Shown piece by piece: positions 43,472 through 51,440 of a stretch of 64,000 nucleotides of DNA. The notes beneath the pieces are model-generated. The model ran no database searches. It saw only the letters and a program-made list of their open reading frames with translations, and had not been told where the DNA came from. A program made the translations under genes and the position numbers. This DNA is from Deltaproteobacteria bacterium (GTDB taxonomy: Bacteria; Myxococcota_A; UBA9160; UBA4427): NCBI GenBank assembly GCA_029261835.1, contig JAJDAO010000021.1, forward strand, positions 179,111 through 243,110, read 5' to 3'. Position 1 is the stretch's first letter. Every line of letters starts with the position of its first letter.

Positions 43472-43799
43472 GAGCCCTCTGGGATCACATGGGTGTCTGG
43501 GGAGAGACACACCCCAGGGCGGGCGACGGTGCTCTAATGGCGCTGAGAGCTGCGACACGCCCGCCTGGCGTCAACCTGTGGGTTGGGGGGAGACTCTTCC
43601 TACGGGTCCGGCAGGCGCCGGGGGGGGCCACGGCGCGCGATGCTCGACGACCGACGGGGCGATTGGAGTTCGCCCGAGCCGGCAGTTCTAGTTGTCGCTG
43701 GGCGGCAGAAGCAATTGTCGTTGATCACTTACGGGCGGGGGGCGGGTACGCGACGCGCGGCGGCTAGTTCCTGGGCGACGATGCTGCGTGGCTCCGAAA
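43472..43799. other. Non-coding stretch left of the tRNA fragment
   Basis: These roughly 330 bases contain only short shadow frames, GC-rich and without conserved protein character. There is no RNA gene and no repeat that I can see. It separates the DUF5666 operon from the tRNA-Lys fragment. Confidence 0.5.
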
Positions 43800-43848
43800 G
43801 GTGAGCCCGCGGGGACTCGAACCCCGAACCTAGAGATTAAAAGTCTTG
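43800..43848 (-). tRNA. 3' half of tRNA-Lys(UUU), truncated: likely attachment-site scar
   Basis: Read on the minus strand, this is the 3' part of a tRNA: anticodon loop CTTTTAA (anticodon TTT at 43839-43841), three intact stem pairs AGA/TCT, variable loop, a perfect T arm (CGGGG-TTCGAGT-CCCCG, 43810-43826) and the 3' acceptor strand CGGGCTC followed by ACC. Beyond the third anticodon-stem pair the match ends: no D arm or 5' acceptor strand exists upstream. Integrases of tRNA-targeted elements recombine at just this point and leave the displaced 3' end as one boundary. Confidence 0.75.
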
Positions 43849-44209
43849 GACTTCAGTGAGATTTCTGCTGTTTTATCAGATACTTATATATTGTCAAATT
43901 CATCAGATAACCACTAAGTAACCACTCCTGCCCTCCTCCTTTGCGTCTCACTGAGGACCAACCGGCGAATGGTCACGGTGCCGGCAACAAGCACGTCATC
44001 CAGGAATGATACTTCACGGCAGCGCGATCACGGCATGGGATTCCTCGTAGCACAGCTCCAGGACAGGAGGCTCCGGATGGCCGTTGTCGGCGTAGGCCGC
44101 TGGACCTCCCTCTCGGTCTTTAGTGATCGCTGCAACATTCACGCAACTGGATGTTGTGGATTGAGTGGAGGTGTTGAAATGGCAGAGGAGCGGGTTCGGG
44201 GCATCATTT

Positions 44210-44297
44210 CCCACGACCTTGATCCCACTTAGAGCTGGTTCTTCCCACGAGGATGATCCCACTCGGGTCGTGGTTGTCTCACGACCTTGATCGCACG
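44210..44297 (+). repeat. Three 20-bp direct repeats at 34-bp period (IS21-like end)
   Basis: CCCACGACCTTGATCCCACT (44210-44229) recurs with changes at 44244-44263 and 44278-44297, each copy exactly 34 bases from the last. IS21-family elements carry such multiple transposase-binding repeats just inside their terminal inverted repeat, upstream of istA. An istA-like reading frame begins 48 bases after the third copy. Confidence 0.6.
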
Positions 44298-44345
44298 CCG
44301 TCGAGCTCGGCCCGCCACGCTCCACCCTCGAAGGAGGGGATTGAA

Positions 44346-44594
44346 ATGACGTGCCGGGAGATTGTGATGTGGGAGATTCTCGCGATGCTGCGGCGGGTCC
44401 ATCTCCGCGACGGGCAGCGTGCCACTCAGCGCCTGGCCGGCGACGGCCGCACTACGATCCGACGCCGGGTGGCGTGTGCCGCGAACCCGGGAACTGCGCG
44501 CCTTGCGCAGCTCAAAGTGCATCTTCGCGTTCATCGCACGGTCAGCATCTGCGCTCGTGCAACTCTCCGCAGCTCAGCATCAAACAACCGTTGA
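44346..44594 (+). pseudogene. istA: Truncated IS21 transposase (istA) 5' fragment
   Basis: From an ATG with AAGGAGGGG upstream, the first 45 or so codons read like the N-terminal helix-turn-helix of IstA: TCREIVMWEILAMLRRVHLR, DGQRATQRLAGDGRTTIRRR. The rest of the 82-codon frame has no transposase character, and the DDE catalytic domain and istB are absent. With the three repeats just upstream this is the left end of a decayed IS21-family element inside the island. Confidence 0.55.
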
Positions 44595-45529
44595 ATTGGC
44601 AGGCTGCAGCGAGCAGAGCATCCGTGAGTCACGCTCGAAGACGCTGCGGGAGCCGGCTCAATGTATACCTCGGTATCGCTGGGCGAAGCGCACTCGGCCG
44701 CTCCCAGCTCCAGTCAGCAAGTAATCACGCGACCCCCCCATCAATTCGCCGTAACTACGGGACCTGACCTGGCCGATCACCTTGCATAGCGCCACCCGAG
44801 AGCGCCCCAGCCGTCCGAGCTGAGCGCCGTTCCGCCCCGTCCACCAGCTCTGTTGATAGAGAACGATGACGGCCACCATCTGCGCCACGACCCGGCCGAG
44901 CACCCACGACCGGATTCGCACCGGTGTCATCGATATATGAAGTGAGAAATGCCTCTTCGTTACATCCGCCACCACTGTCGCCAGCAGAAAGCCGCCCGCT
45001 GCAGCCGCCCGTAGCGATACGAATTAGAGCTACTCGCGCAGTGATGCACGAGTGCACCGAACAACGAATTCACGACGACGTCCACTCCGTCCTGAATGTC
45101 GGTCCACCGCGGATTGCGTGCCTTTCTCACCCTCTCCTCACCGGTCGAAAGAAGCCCTGCGATATCAAGGCGTACCGATACTGAGGACCGACAAGTCAGC
45201 TGACGGAGAACTGGCCGACGTCGGACACGCCAGTCCTCGGCCTTCTACGTGCGGGTGGTCTTCACCACTGCTCCATCTCGCGGGAGGCGCGCAGTGCCCG
45301 GGCTCCAAGTACCTAGATCTCCAAACAGTGTCGGAAGACGGATATTGATAACGCGTACCTGGAATCTGCCTCTCTTCCCTGATCAGCCTTGAACGAAACC
45401 ACAAGACCCGTCACGCTTTTGTGGAGATATTACTCTGCCGGCAGCTGTACCACTCAGGCCCAAGACTCTCCCCCCGACAGTCGAGCCGGAGTGATCATCT
45501 CCACATGAACGTTCCCCGGAAGAAGGCCT
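44595..45529. other. Non-coding stretch inside the island
   Basis: About 0.9 kb without a frame that looks protein-coding on either strand. It is of intermediate G+C with no long repeat. It probably consists of decayed island DNA plus the promoter region of the large sensor gene; GGAAGAAGG directly precedes that gene's ATG. Confidence 0.5.
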
Positions 45530-48500
45530 ATGCCAGAGCAAGAACATGATCTGACAGTTCCCTGTCTCCGGTTTCTCGATCTTCTTGCTACAAACAACTT
45601 CGGGAGACAGGATCTCGCGGACGCTCTTGTGTCGGTTCTATCCGACGCGTTGCCACACGCCGACATCTTCGCCTGCCGCGCCGCCATCGCGGATGAAGAG
45701 CATGACCCGAGGTGGGTAGTCCTCTCGCGAAAGAGCAGCCACCCCTTGCCGCAACCAGTCGACCTGGAGCAGCTCCGCGTGGAAGACGCTTGGTGCGTTG
45801 AGGTCATAACCTCAACTGCTGAGTCAAAGATCGTGGCAGCCGACTGGACCATAGCCGTGCTCGTCCGTTGCACCTCACAGTCGCAGCACAGATTCGCCAC
45901 CCAGCTTCTCAAAGTTCTAGCAACGTCTGCAACCGCTACGGTGCGCCTCGGCTTCTCGGACCGTATCGAGAGAACCGCTTTCTCTCTCATGCAGAACGCA
46001 TCCCTCTTTCCCAGAGCATCTGACGATGACGTGGCCTATACCTGTCTTCACAGCGCGGTGAAAGTCGCGCCGCAGTGGTATTCTGCGTCCTTCTGGCGCA
46101 CATCACGTACAGAATGCACCCTCGAGAAGATTGCCGAGCTCAACAATCCTAAACGAGAGGTCGCGCGCGAAGCCCTGAGCGAGTGGAGATGCGACCCAAG
46201 CCTTCCCTCATGGCGAAGAGCCAGCAGGTTAGCCGATGTTCCTCGCTTGCCCCGCCTGACCATCGTGTGCAGAGAGGACGATCCGGAAGCCCTCGCCCTC
46301 GCCCGACGAACACTGCGGGAGTATCGAGGAAGACGCGAGAAGCCGGTTGCCATTGAGACGGCTAGCGGAAGTACAACGGCAGTCCGCGTCCTCTGGCCGC
46401 ACGCCTACGGTTGGGCAAGTGATGAAGAGAAGGAAGCGCTGGCGCGGGCCATTCGCCTGCTCATGAGCCGTCTGTCCCTTGAGAGAACCGAGGTGATCGT
46501 AATAGTCTGTGCAGAGCTGGGGTTCCCCAGCGGTACTGCGGACTTGTTCAAATCCAAGCGCCCCAGCGTACATATTGACGAGCGAGCACCTAGTCCCTTT
46601 CAGGCGATCATCTCGCTCAGAGTCGCATCCTTGCCAGCCCTTCGCGCGGATCAATTACTGACTACCGAACGTGTCCTTGACCGAGCCATTCACGGCTTCA
46701 ATTTTGTCTCCCTGATCCGATACTACCTTCGACTCGTCGTGAAATGTCTATCACGGCTCCGACAGGCTACCGATGTATTCGAGTTGTCTACCGTCCTAAC
46801 TGAACGCCTTGCCGCGATACTTGGCTCCCGAGCTTGGATGCTGTTGGACAGAACTAGCGGTGTAGTTCGCATCGCATCGCCGTCTGTAGCCGAACTGACT
46901 GACACACCTGTCGGCGTCTCGTGGCTCGCCCCATCCGATGTAGTGAATATCACCGCAATCGACGACAGCTCACCGGCCATTCTCCAGAGCTGCCGAGACT
47001 TGATCTTGACGCAAGTTCGCGACGATTTGCGAGGCTTCGTCGAAAGGGGCGAGTTGCCCGCCAGTGCCCGCCTCGACGAAGATGTCTACGGAACCGTCGG
47101 CGCAGCCATTCTTCGCATTGACTGTACCGATAGCGACTACGCTCTCGTCATATTGAAAGGGCACCGCTGGCGGCTACGCGCAATCGAAGAGATGTTTCTG
47201 CGGCTTCTCCGCGATGCGATCGCAGAGGCCATTGGGCGCGTTGGGAGAAGTCAATCAGCCAGGGCGACCTCAAGTATCGCGCACCGCCGTCCGAGTGAGA
47301 GCGGTGTCGCGCTCTTGAGTCTGTCAGGTCCACCGCATTCCATCGCAAAGGAGCTCCTCAAGACCGCTCAGAGTGCTGCGAACTGCACCAGCGGGCTCTT
47401 CTGTGCCGTAGACCAGGACGCTCGTGTGTTCTTGCCGATCGCCAACATTCGTCCGTCCCGCACACTGACTACAGGCTCACTATTGCAGCTTGATAACACG
47501 AGCTTGATCGGGCAGGCGGTGCTTCAAGAAAGACCACTGATCGGACGTCGAGAGGGCTCTCACCTCATTGTTCACCGACTTGGAGAGCCCCGGGCGTCGG
47601 GCCGCGTCCGATACTGGGGATGGGTCGAGGATGTCGAGCTGGCCCTCGCGGTACCACTAACGTGGGGCTTCCAGGCAACGCCTCATGCTGTGGTGCTGTT
47701 CTCCTGGTCGAACACACAAGATCAACAAGGGCAGCAACGGGTGTTTGGCGAGTGCATTGAACTGAGTACCCTTGCGCGCATTCGGCTTGAAAGAACGGCG
47801 GCATCGCAGTTCTGGTCTCGTTGGGAGGTGATCCAGAAGGGAGTGAACTCGCTACGTTCTCTGCCGGGCCCAGAACTCTTTATGTGGGAAGCTGTAGAGA
47901 CCAGCGTCGACTCAATGCTTCCAGCACTCCCTCCGGACCAGAGCGCGGTGTACTCGCCAGAGTTTCGTTTGGCTATTCGCGAGCTCCTTACCGATGTGTC
48001 TGATAAGCTGGACTTGCTGTCCGTCACGGTACGAGTGCTGCATTCTGACACTGTTCAGGGTTCGGCCGATCTCATTCTTCTTTCTGCGTCACGTGAGTGG
48101 AGGTCAGTGCGAATTTCTCTAGAGGGTTCTCGCTCCGTAAACGCTTATTGCTTCTCTGAGTCGACAGCGAGCGGCTCTGAAGGGTCTCTCGTCGTGTCAG
48201 TACCGAACGTGCGTGCCCTTGCTGCGCTGGAGCCTGCGTATCCGGGACTCATCTACAAGCCTGATAGGAGTGACACTGTATCGGAGCTCACAATATCACT
48301 CGTAGCGAAGGATAGAGGTGGGCCGAGAACCGTTGGGACGATGAACTTCGAGGCGCGCGACTTCTCATCCCTCTGGTTTGACCGGCAGCTTCTTCGAGAA
48401 CTGGCGAGTCTTCTCGCCCTCGAGATCGTTGGATGCCAGACACGAATGCAGCATCTCCTGGCAGGCGCGACCCGCCAAGCTCTCACGTTCGCTTACTGGG

Positions 48501-49234
48501 GCCGCCATGGTGCGGTGCGCGACATCCAGAGCATTAGCGAGCTCTCCCGAGAGATGATGCAACTGCCAGGCTTCCGTATAGGCGATCCATCCGGCTCCGA
48601 GCGTGCTCCTGAGATTGTCGCGGAGATCGATCGTTTGGCGCATCGCTTGAGCCTTCGGGAGCAGGTCGAGCCGGAAGCTGGCTCGGGCAGAGTGGGCCGC
48701 ACGGGTTTCGTCAATCTCAGCGAGCTGGCAGCGCGTGGCATGCGGACGTGCGCCGAGCTATCGGCGGCCCGCGGATGGTCCGTGCGCGTCGAACAACGAA
48801 TCTGTGAACTTGGACGTTCGTCGTGGACAATCAGGCACGATCCGACGGCGGAGCAAGTCATCTTGTGGGTGATGCGGGAGCAACTCAATACACTGCAGAC
48901 TCTTGCGGGGCAGAATCGCGCGGAGTATCGCTTCATGGCAGCTCTTCACGATGACAAGAGCCGTGACACCGTTTCCCTGAGCTTCTCCGGCGATGGCCCG
49001 CCCATCCCAGAGAGCATCTGTGACAAGCTCTTTTGGCAGCGCATACGGGATCAAAGACCAGGCAGTGGTTCCGGGGGCCTCGGGCTTGCCCTCCTGGGCG
49101 TGATGCTTAGGGCCACCGGTATTTATCCGGTTGCGCACCGCGACGGGCTGACCGCACCTTGGGCCTCAGCTAGGCCAGAGATGTCCGGCGGATGGATTGA
49201 GCTCATTTTTTCGAACTCGGAGGCAGGACAATGA
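45530..49234 (+). CDS. Large multi-GAF sensor with C-terminal GHKL ATPase-like domain
   Basis: This 1234-residue cytoplasmic protein has no membrane segment. At least three GAF-like regions can be traced: residues about 10-150, about 400-560 (VFELSTVLTERLAAILGSRA, WMLLDRTSGVVRI) and about 605-755 (LLKTAQSAANCTSGLFCAVD, NTSLIGQAVLQERPLI), with a fourth near 880-985. A helical dimerisation-like segment follows (FAYWGRHGAVRDIQSISELS), then a GHKL ATPase fold: the N-box region EQVILWVMREQLNTL, G1-like SGDGPPIPESICDKLFWQR (GDG at 1154-1156) and G2 GSGGLGLALLGVML. It reads as a divergent histidine kinase; the phospho-His is uncertain. It overlaps the receiver-kinase gene (ATGA) and is of lower G+C than the chromosome. 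Confidence 0.75.
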   Translation: MPEQEHDLTVPCLRFLDLLATNNFGRQDLADALVSVLSDALPHADIFACRAAIADEEHDPRWVVLSRKSSHPLPQPVDLEQLRVEDAWCVEVITSTAESKIVAADWTIAVLVRCTSQSQHRFATQLLKVLATSATATVRLGFSDRIERTAFSLMQNASLFPRASDDDVAYTCLHSAVKVAPQWYSASFWRTSRTECTLEKIAELNNPKREVAREALSEWRCDPSLPSWRRASRLADVPRLPRLTIVCREDDPEALALARRTLREYRGRREKPVAIETASGSTTAVRVLWPHAYGWASDEEKEALARAIRLLMSRLSLERTEVIVIVCAELGFPSGTADLFKSKRPSVHIDERAPSPFQAIISLRVASLPALRADQLLTTERVLDRAIHGFNFVSLIRYYLRLVVKCLSRLRQATDVFELSTVLTERLAAILGSRAWMLLDRTSGVVRIASPSVAELTDTPVGVSWLAPSDVVNITAIDDSSPAILQSCRDLILTQVRDDLRGFVERGELPASARLDEDVYGTVGAAILRIDCTDSDYALVILKGHRWRLRAIEEMFLRLLRDAIAEAIGRVGRSQSARATSSIAHRRPSESGVALLSLSGPPHSIAKELLKTAQSAANCTSGLFCAVDQDARVFLPIANIRPSRTLTTGSLLQLDNTSLIGQAVLQERPLIGRREGSHLIVHRLGEPRASGRVRYWGWVEDVELALAVPLTWGFQATPHAVVLFSWSNTQDQQGQQRVFGECIELSTLARIRLERTAASQFWSRWEVIQKGVNSLRSLPGPELFMWEAVETSVDSMLPALPPDQSAVYSPEFRLAIRELLTDVSDKLDLLSVTVRVLHSDTVQGSADLILLSASREWRSVRISLEGSRSVNAYCFSESTASGSEGSLVVSVPNVRALAALEPAYPGLIYKPDRSDTVSELTISLVAKDRGGPRTVGTMNFEARDFSSLWFDRQLLRELASLLALEIVGCQTRMQHLLAGATRQALTFAYWGRHGAVRDIQSISELSREMMQLPGFRIGDPSGSERAPEIVAEIDRLAHRLSLREQVEPEAGSGRVGRTGFVNLSELAARGMRTCAELSAARGWSVRVEQRICELGRSSWTIRHDPTAEQVILWVMREQLNTLQTLAGQNRAEYRFMAALHDDKSRDTVSLSFSGDGPPIPESICDKLFWQRIRDQRPGSGSGGLGLALLGVMLRATGIYPVAHRDGLTAPWASARPEMSGGWIELIFSNSEAGQ

Positions 49235-51360
49235 CGCAGACAACCGAACTCGTTGAGATAGGCACAAGTGTTGCTCCCGTTGCGGTAGTGCTTGACGACT
49301 CGCCCGGCCAGGTCGATGAGCTAATTCGGCGGATGCGCGATGCTGGTTTTGTCGTCGAGCATAAGGAGGATGCAGCAGCCGCAGAAGAGTGGCTACGCGA
49401 GAACATCGCGGACATCGTTCTTGTAGACGTCTCTTTGCTAAGCGACGGAGACGTAACTGGAATCGAGTTTGGCACAACGTGCAATCAAGTGGCTCCCGAA
49501 GCGGCGAGGATATGCATAAGTCGCGAGGCAGTAGTGCAGATGCACCCGACAGACCTTCTCAGTGCACTGAACCTCGAGCAGCACGGTGCAAGTTTCTTTC
49601 GCATCTTTGAGGCCTTTGGGGAGAAGACTAATCCTCAACAGATACTGGACATCGTTGCGTTCATACAACGCGAACTTTGCCGTGCAAATACGGCACTCGT
49701 GTTTTGCGAAATGGGCTTCGCCGAACGGCTTCCATCCATTCTCGAAGAGCGCCTCGGGACCGCCAGGGGCGTGAATACGCCACAATTGCAGCGACAGTTC
49801 GTCCAAACCGTAAGGAAGCTGGCGCAGCGCGCAAGCATGCCCGAGCCAAGCCGCGTTACGCTGAACCAGATCGGGCGTGGCCGCAGTCGAACACTAGTCT
49901 TCGCGATGGAGGCTTCTTACGGCCAGTTGAACTACGTAGGCCGGTCTATAATCAAGATCGGAGACAGAGAATTGGTGGCCCAAGAACGGGAAGCGTATGC
50001 ACGCTATGTGCCTCTGTTCGTCAACCACGGGAACTACCCTTTTCTCGAGTCCGTTGCTGAATCCCGCGATATCGCCGGAATAGCTTACGGGCACCTCGGT
50101 GTTCACGATACAGGCTCACTGCCCCCAACTTTGAGTGATCTATTCTGGTCCTTGCCGGAACCGGACGTCGAAACATGCGCAAGCAACGTGTTCGCCCTTC
50201 TCCTCGCGCAGGAGGGTGTAGATCCGAAACGCGCGGAGACAATCAAGCAAGCCTACGAAAGGCGTTTCCGCTTCCTCACAAAGATCGACGATCTCCACGC
50301 GCGATGTCGGAGTGCATTCAAGAGGCTGGGAGGAGTGATCGAGATAACGGAGGACGGATTCCAGGATGCTACAGAGATTGGAGCTTTCGACCAAGTTGGC
50401 CTGCCTCTCGAGGGCCTACATGGTGATGGCGTCGCATACCCAGGGTACTCCGAATGCGTGGTTCATGGAGATCTTCACTGTGACAATATTGTGTTCCCAG
50501 CAGCTAACACCGAACGCCCGTTCCTTATCGATTTTGCTCACATGGGTCCACAACACATCTTCTTGGATTATGTAGTACTAGAGGTGAGTGTGCGGCGGCA
50601 GCTTGGCCGTGCATTGGCAAAGGAAGCGGTTGCGGGCCATTCTGAGCGCGATTTCTTGCTAGCAGCACTGAGATTTGAGAAGTGCCTCTTGAAGCACGCG
50701 GCGGGTGAAACGTATGTGGATCCGGAAATGAGCGAGCAGTTCGGGCGACTCGCGAGCTTTGCCAAGCTCATTAGGGAGAAGGCAGCAGTGCGTGCCGGGA
50801 ATGAGCAGCACTCAAATTACTTTGCGGGCCTCGGGATGGCATGCCTCGGGACACTCGGTCTACCGGGTGATGACAAGGCGTCGAAGCTGCAGCGGTCATG
50901 GGCAGTCTTATGCGCGGCCATCCAGCTGCACCTGGCGAATGCGAACAGCGACGGATCCCAGCTGTGGGGACCGGAAAAGGCGACTGCGTCTAGGGACGAC
51001 CGGATTGCGCTGTTCGTTGCGGATACGGAGAATAGGCTTGGAATGAACCTCGCGAGCGAATTGGCCGAGCTGCGTGGCCGGATGGACTATGGGATGGATG
51101 AACTGCAGAAAGTAGTTGCGCGGATTGAACCAATGCTTGTTGAGATCGCTTCGGCTGTGCCCAAGACGGCCAGGCGGCTTGAGGAGATCGCAGAACGAAT
51201 GCCGCTAGGAGGAGAAGAGGCGGTGCGCGGGAAACTCGTAGCGCAGCTAGGCGTTGGGCTATTGGCGGTGCAGCTGGAAAAGGATATCGCGATCCCAGAG
51301 GGCCTCTCGAATCGGATACGGGAACTACGGAAACTCCTGCGACGAGAGAGGATTCGCTAG
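49231..51360 (+). CDS. Receiver domain fused to an aminoglycoside-phosphotransferase-like kinase
   Basis: This is a 709-residue protein. Residues 15-135 form a response-regulator receiver: acidic pair D22-D23 in VVLDDSP and phospho-acceptor D66 in DIVLVDVSLL; the usual final Lys is not obvious. Residues about 210-520 form an APH/protein-kinase-like fold: ATP lysine K242 in SIIKIGD, catalytic loop VVHGDLHCDNIV (D414, N419) and metal Asp D434 in FLIDFAHMGPQHIFLDYVVL, a signature seen in conflict-system-associated kinases. The last 110 residues are helical (ELRGRMDYGMDELQKVVARI, LSNRIRELRKLLRR). GGAGG precedes the ATG, which overlaps the sensor's stop. The output is therefore phosphotransfer to an unknown small molecule or protein, rather than DNA binding. 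Confidence 0.8.
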   Translation: MTQTTELVEIGTSVAPVAVVLDDSPGQVDELIRRMRDAGFVVEHKEDAAAAEEWLRENIADIVLVDVSLLSDGDVTGIEFGTTCNQVAPEAARICISREAVVQMHPTDLLSALNLEQHGASFFRIFEAFGEKTNPQQILDIVAFIQRELCRANTALVFCEMGFAERLPSILEERLGTARGVNTPQLQRQFVQTVRKLAQRASMPEPSRVTLNQIGRGRSRTLVFAMEASYGQLNYVGRSIIKIGDRELVAQEREAYARYVPLFVNHGNYPFLESVAESRDIAGIAYGHLGVHDTGSLPPTLSDLFWSLPEPDVETCASNVFALLLAQEGVDPKRAETIKQAYERRFRFLTKIDDLHARCRSAFKRLGGVIEITEDGFQDATEIGAFDQVGLPLEGLHGDGVAYPGYSECVVHGDLHCDNIVFPAANTERPFLIDFAHMGPQHIFLDYVVLEVSVRRQLGRALAKEAVAGHSERDFLLAALRFEKCLLKHAAGETYVDPEMSEQFGRLASFAKLIREKAAVRAGNEQHSNYFAGLGMACLGTLGLPGDDKASKLQRSWAVLCAAIQLHLANANSDGSQLWGPEKATASRDDRIALFVADTENRLGMNLASELAELRGRMDYGMDELQKVVARIEPMLVEIASAVPKTARRLEEIAERMPLGGEEAVRGKLVAQLGVGLLAVQLEKDIAIPEGLSNRIRELRKLLRRERIR

Positions 51361-51440
51361 TAGCTTCGTTCGCTTTAGGACCGGTTCTCTGGGCTTACCA
51401 ACCGCTCTGCAGCAATGGCCCGGCGCGCGGATTCGCCGGT

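Noticed and set aside
43969..44232. Short frame before the IS21-like repeats, with an upstream purine-rich site
   Set aside because: Its 87 codons show no family resemblance and its end lies in the IS21-like repeats; probably non-coding.
44210..44297. CRISPR-like array (regularly spaced repeats)
   Set aside because: Only three imperfect copies with 14-bp spacers, no cas genes, and a better fit to IS21 terminal repeats.
44904..44930. T-arm-like sequence (ACCGG-TGCGAAT-CCGGT on the minus strand) suggesting another tRNA remnant
   Set aside because: Only the T arm fits, its loop departs from TTCGAAT/TTCAAAT, and no acceptor or anticodon parts flank it. Chance is as likely.
44658..44975. 105-codon minus-strand frame in the island's empty stretch
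   Set aside because: No recognisable motif, no ribosome binding site and no partner; not supported as a gene.
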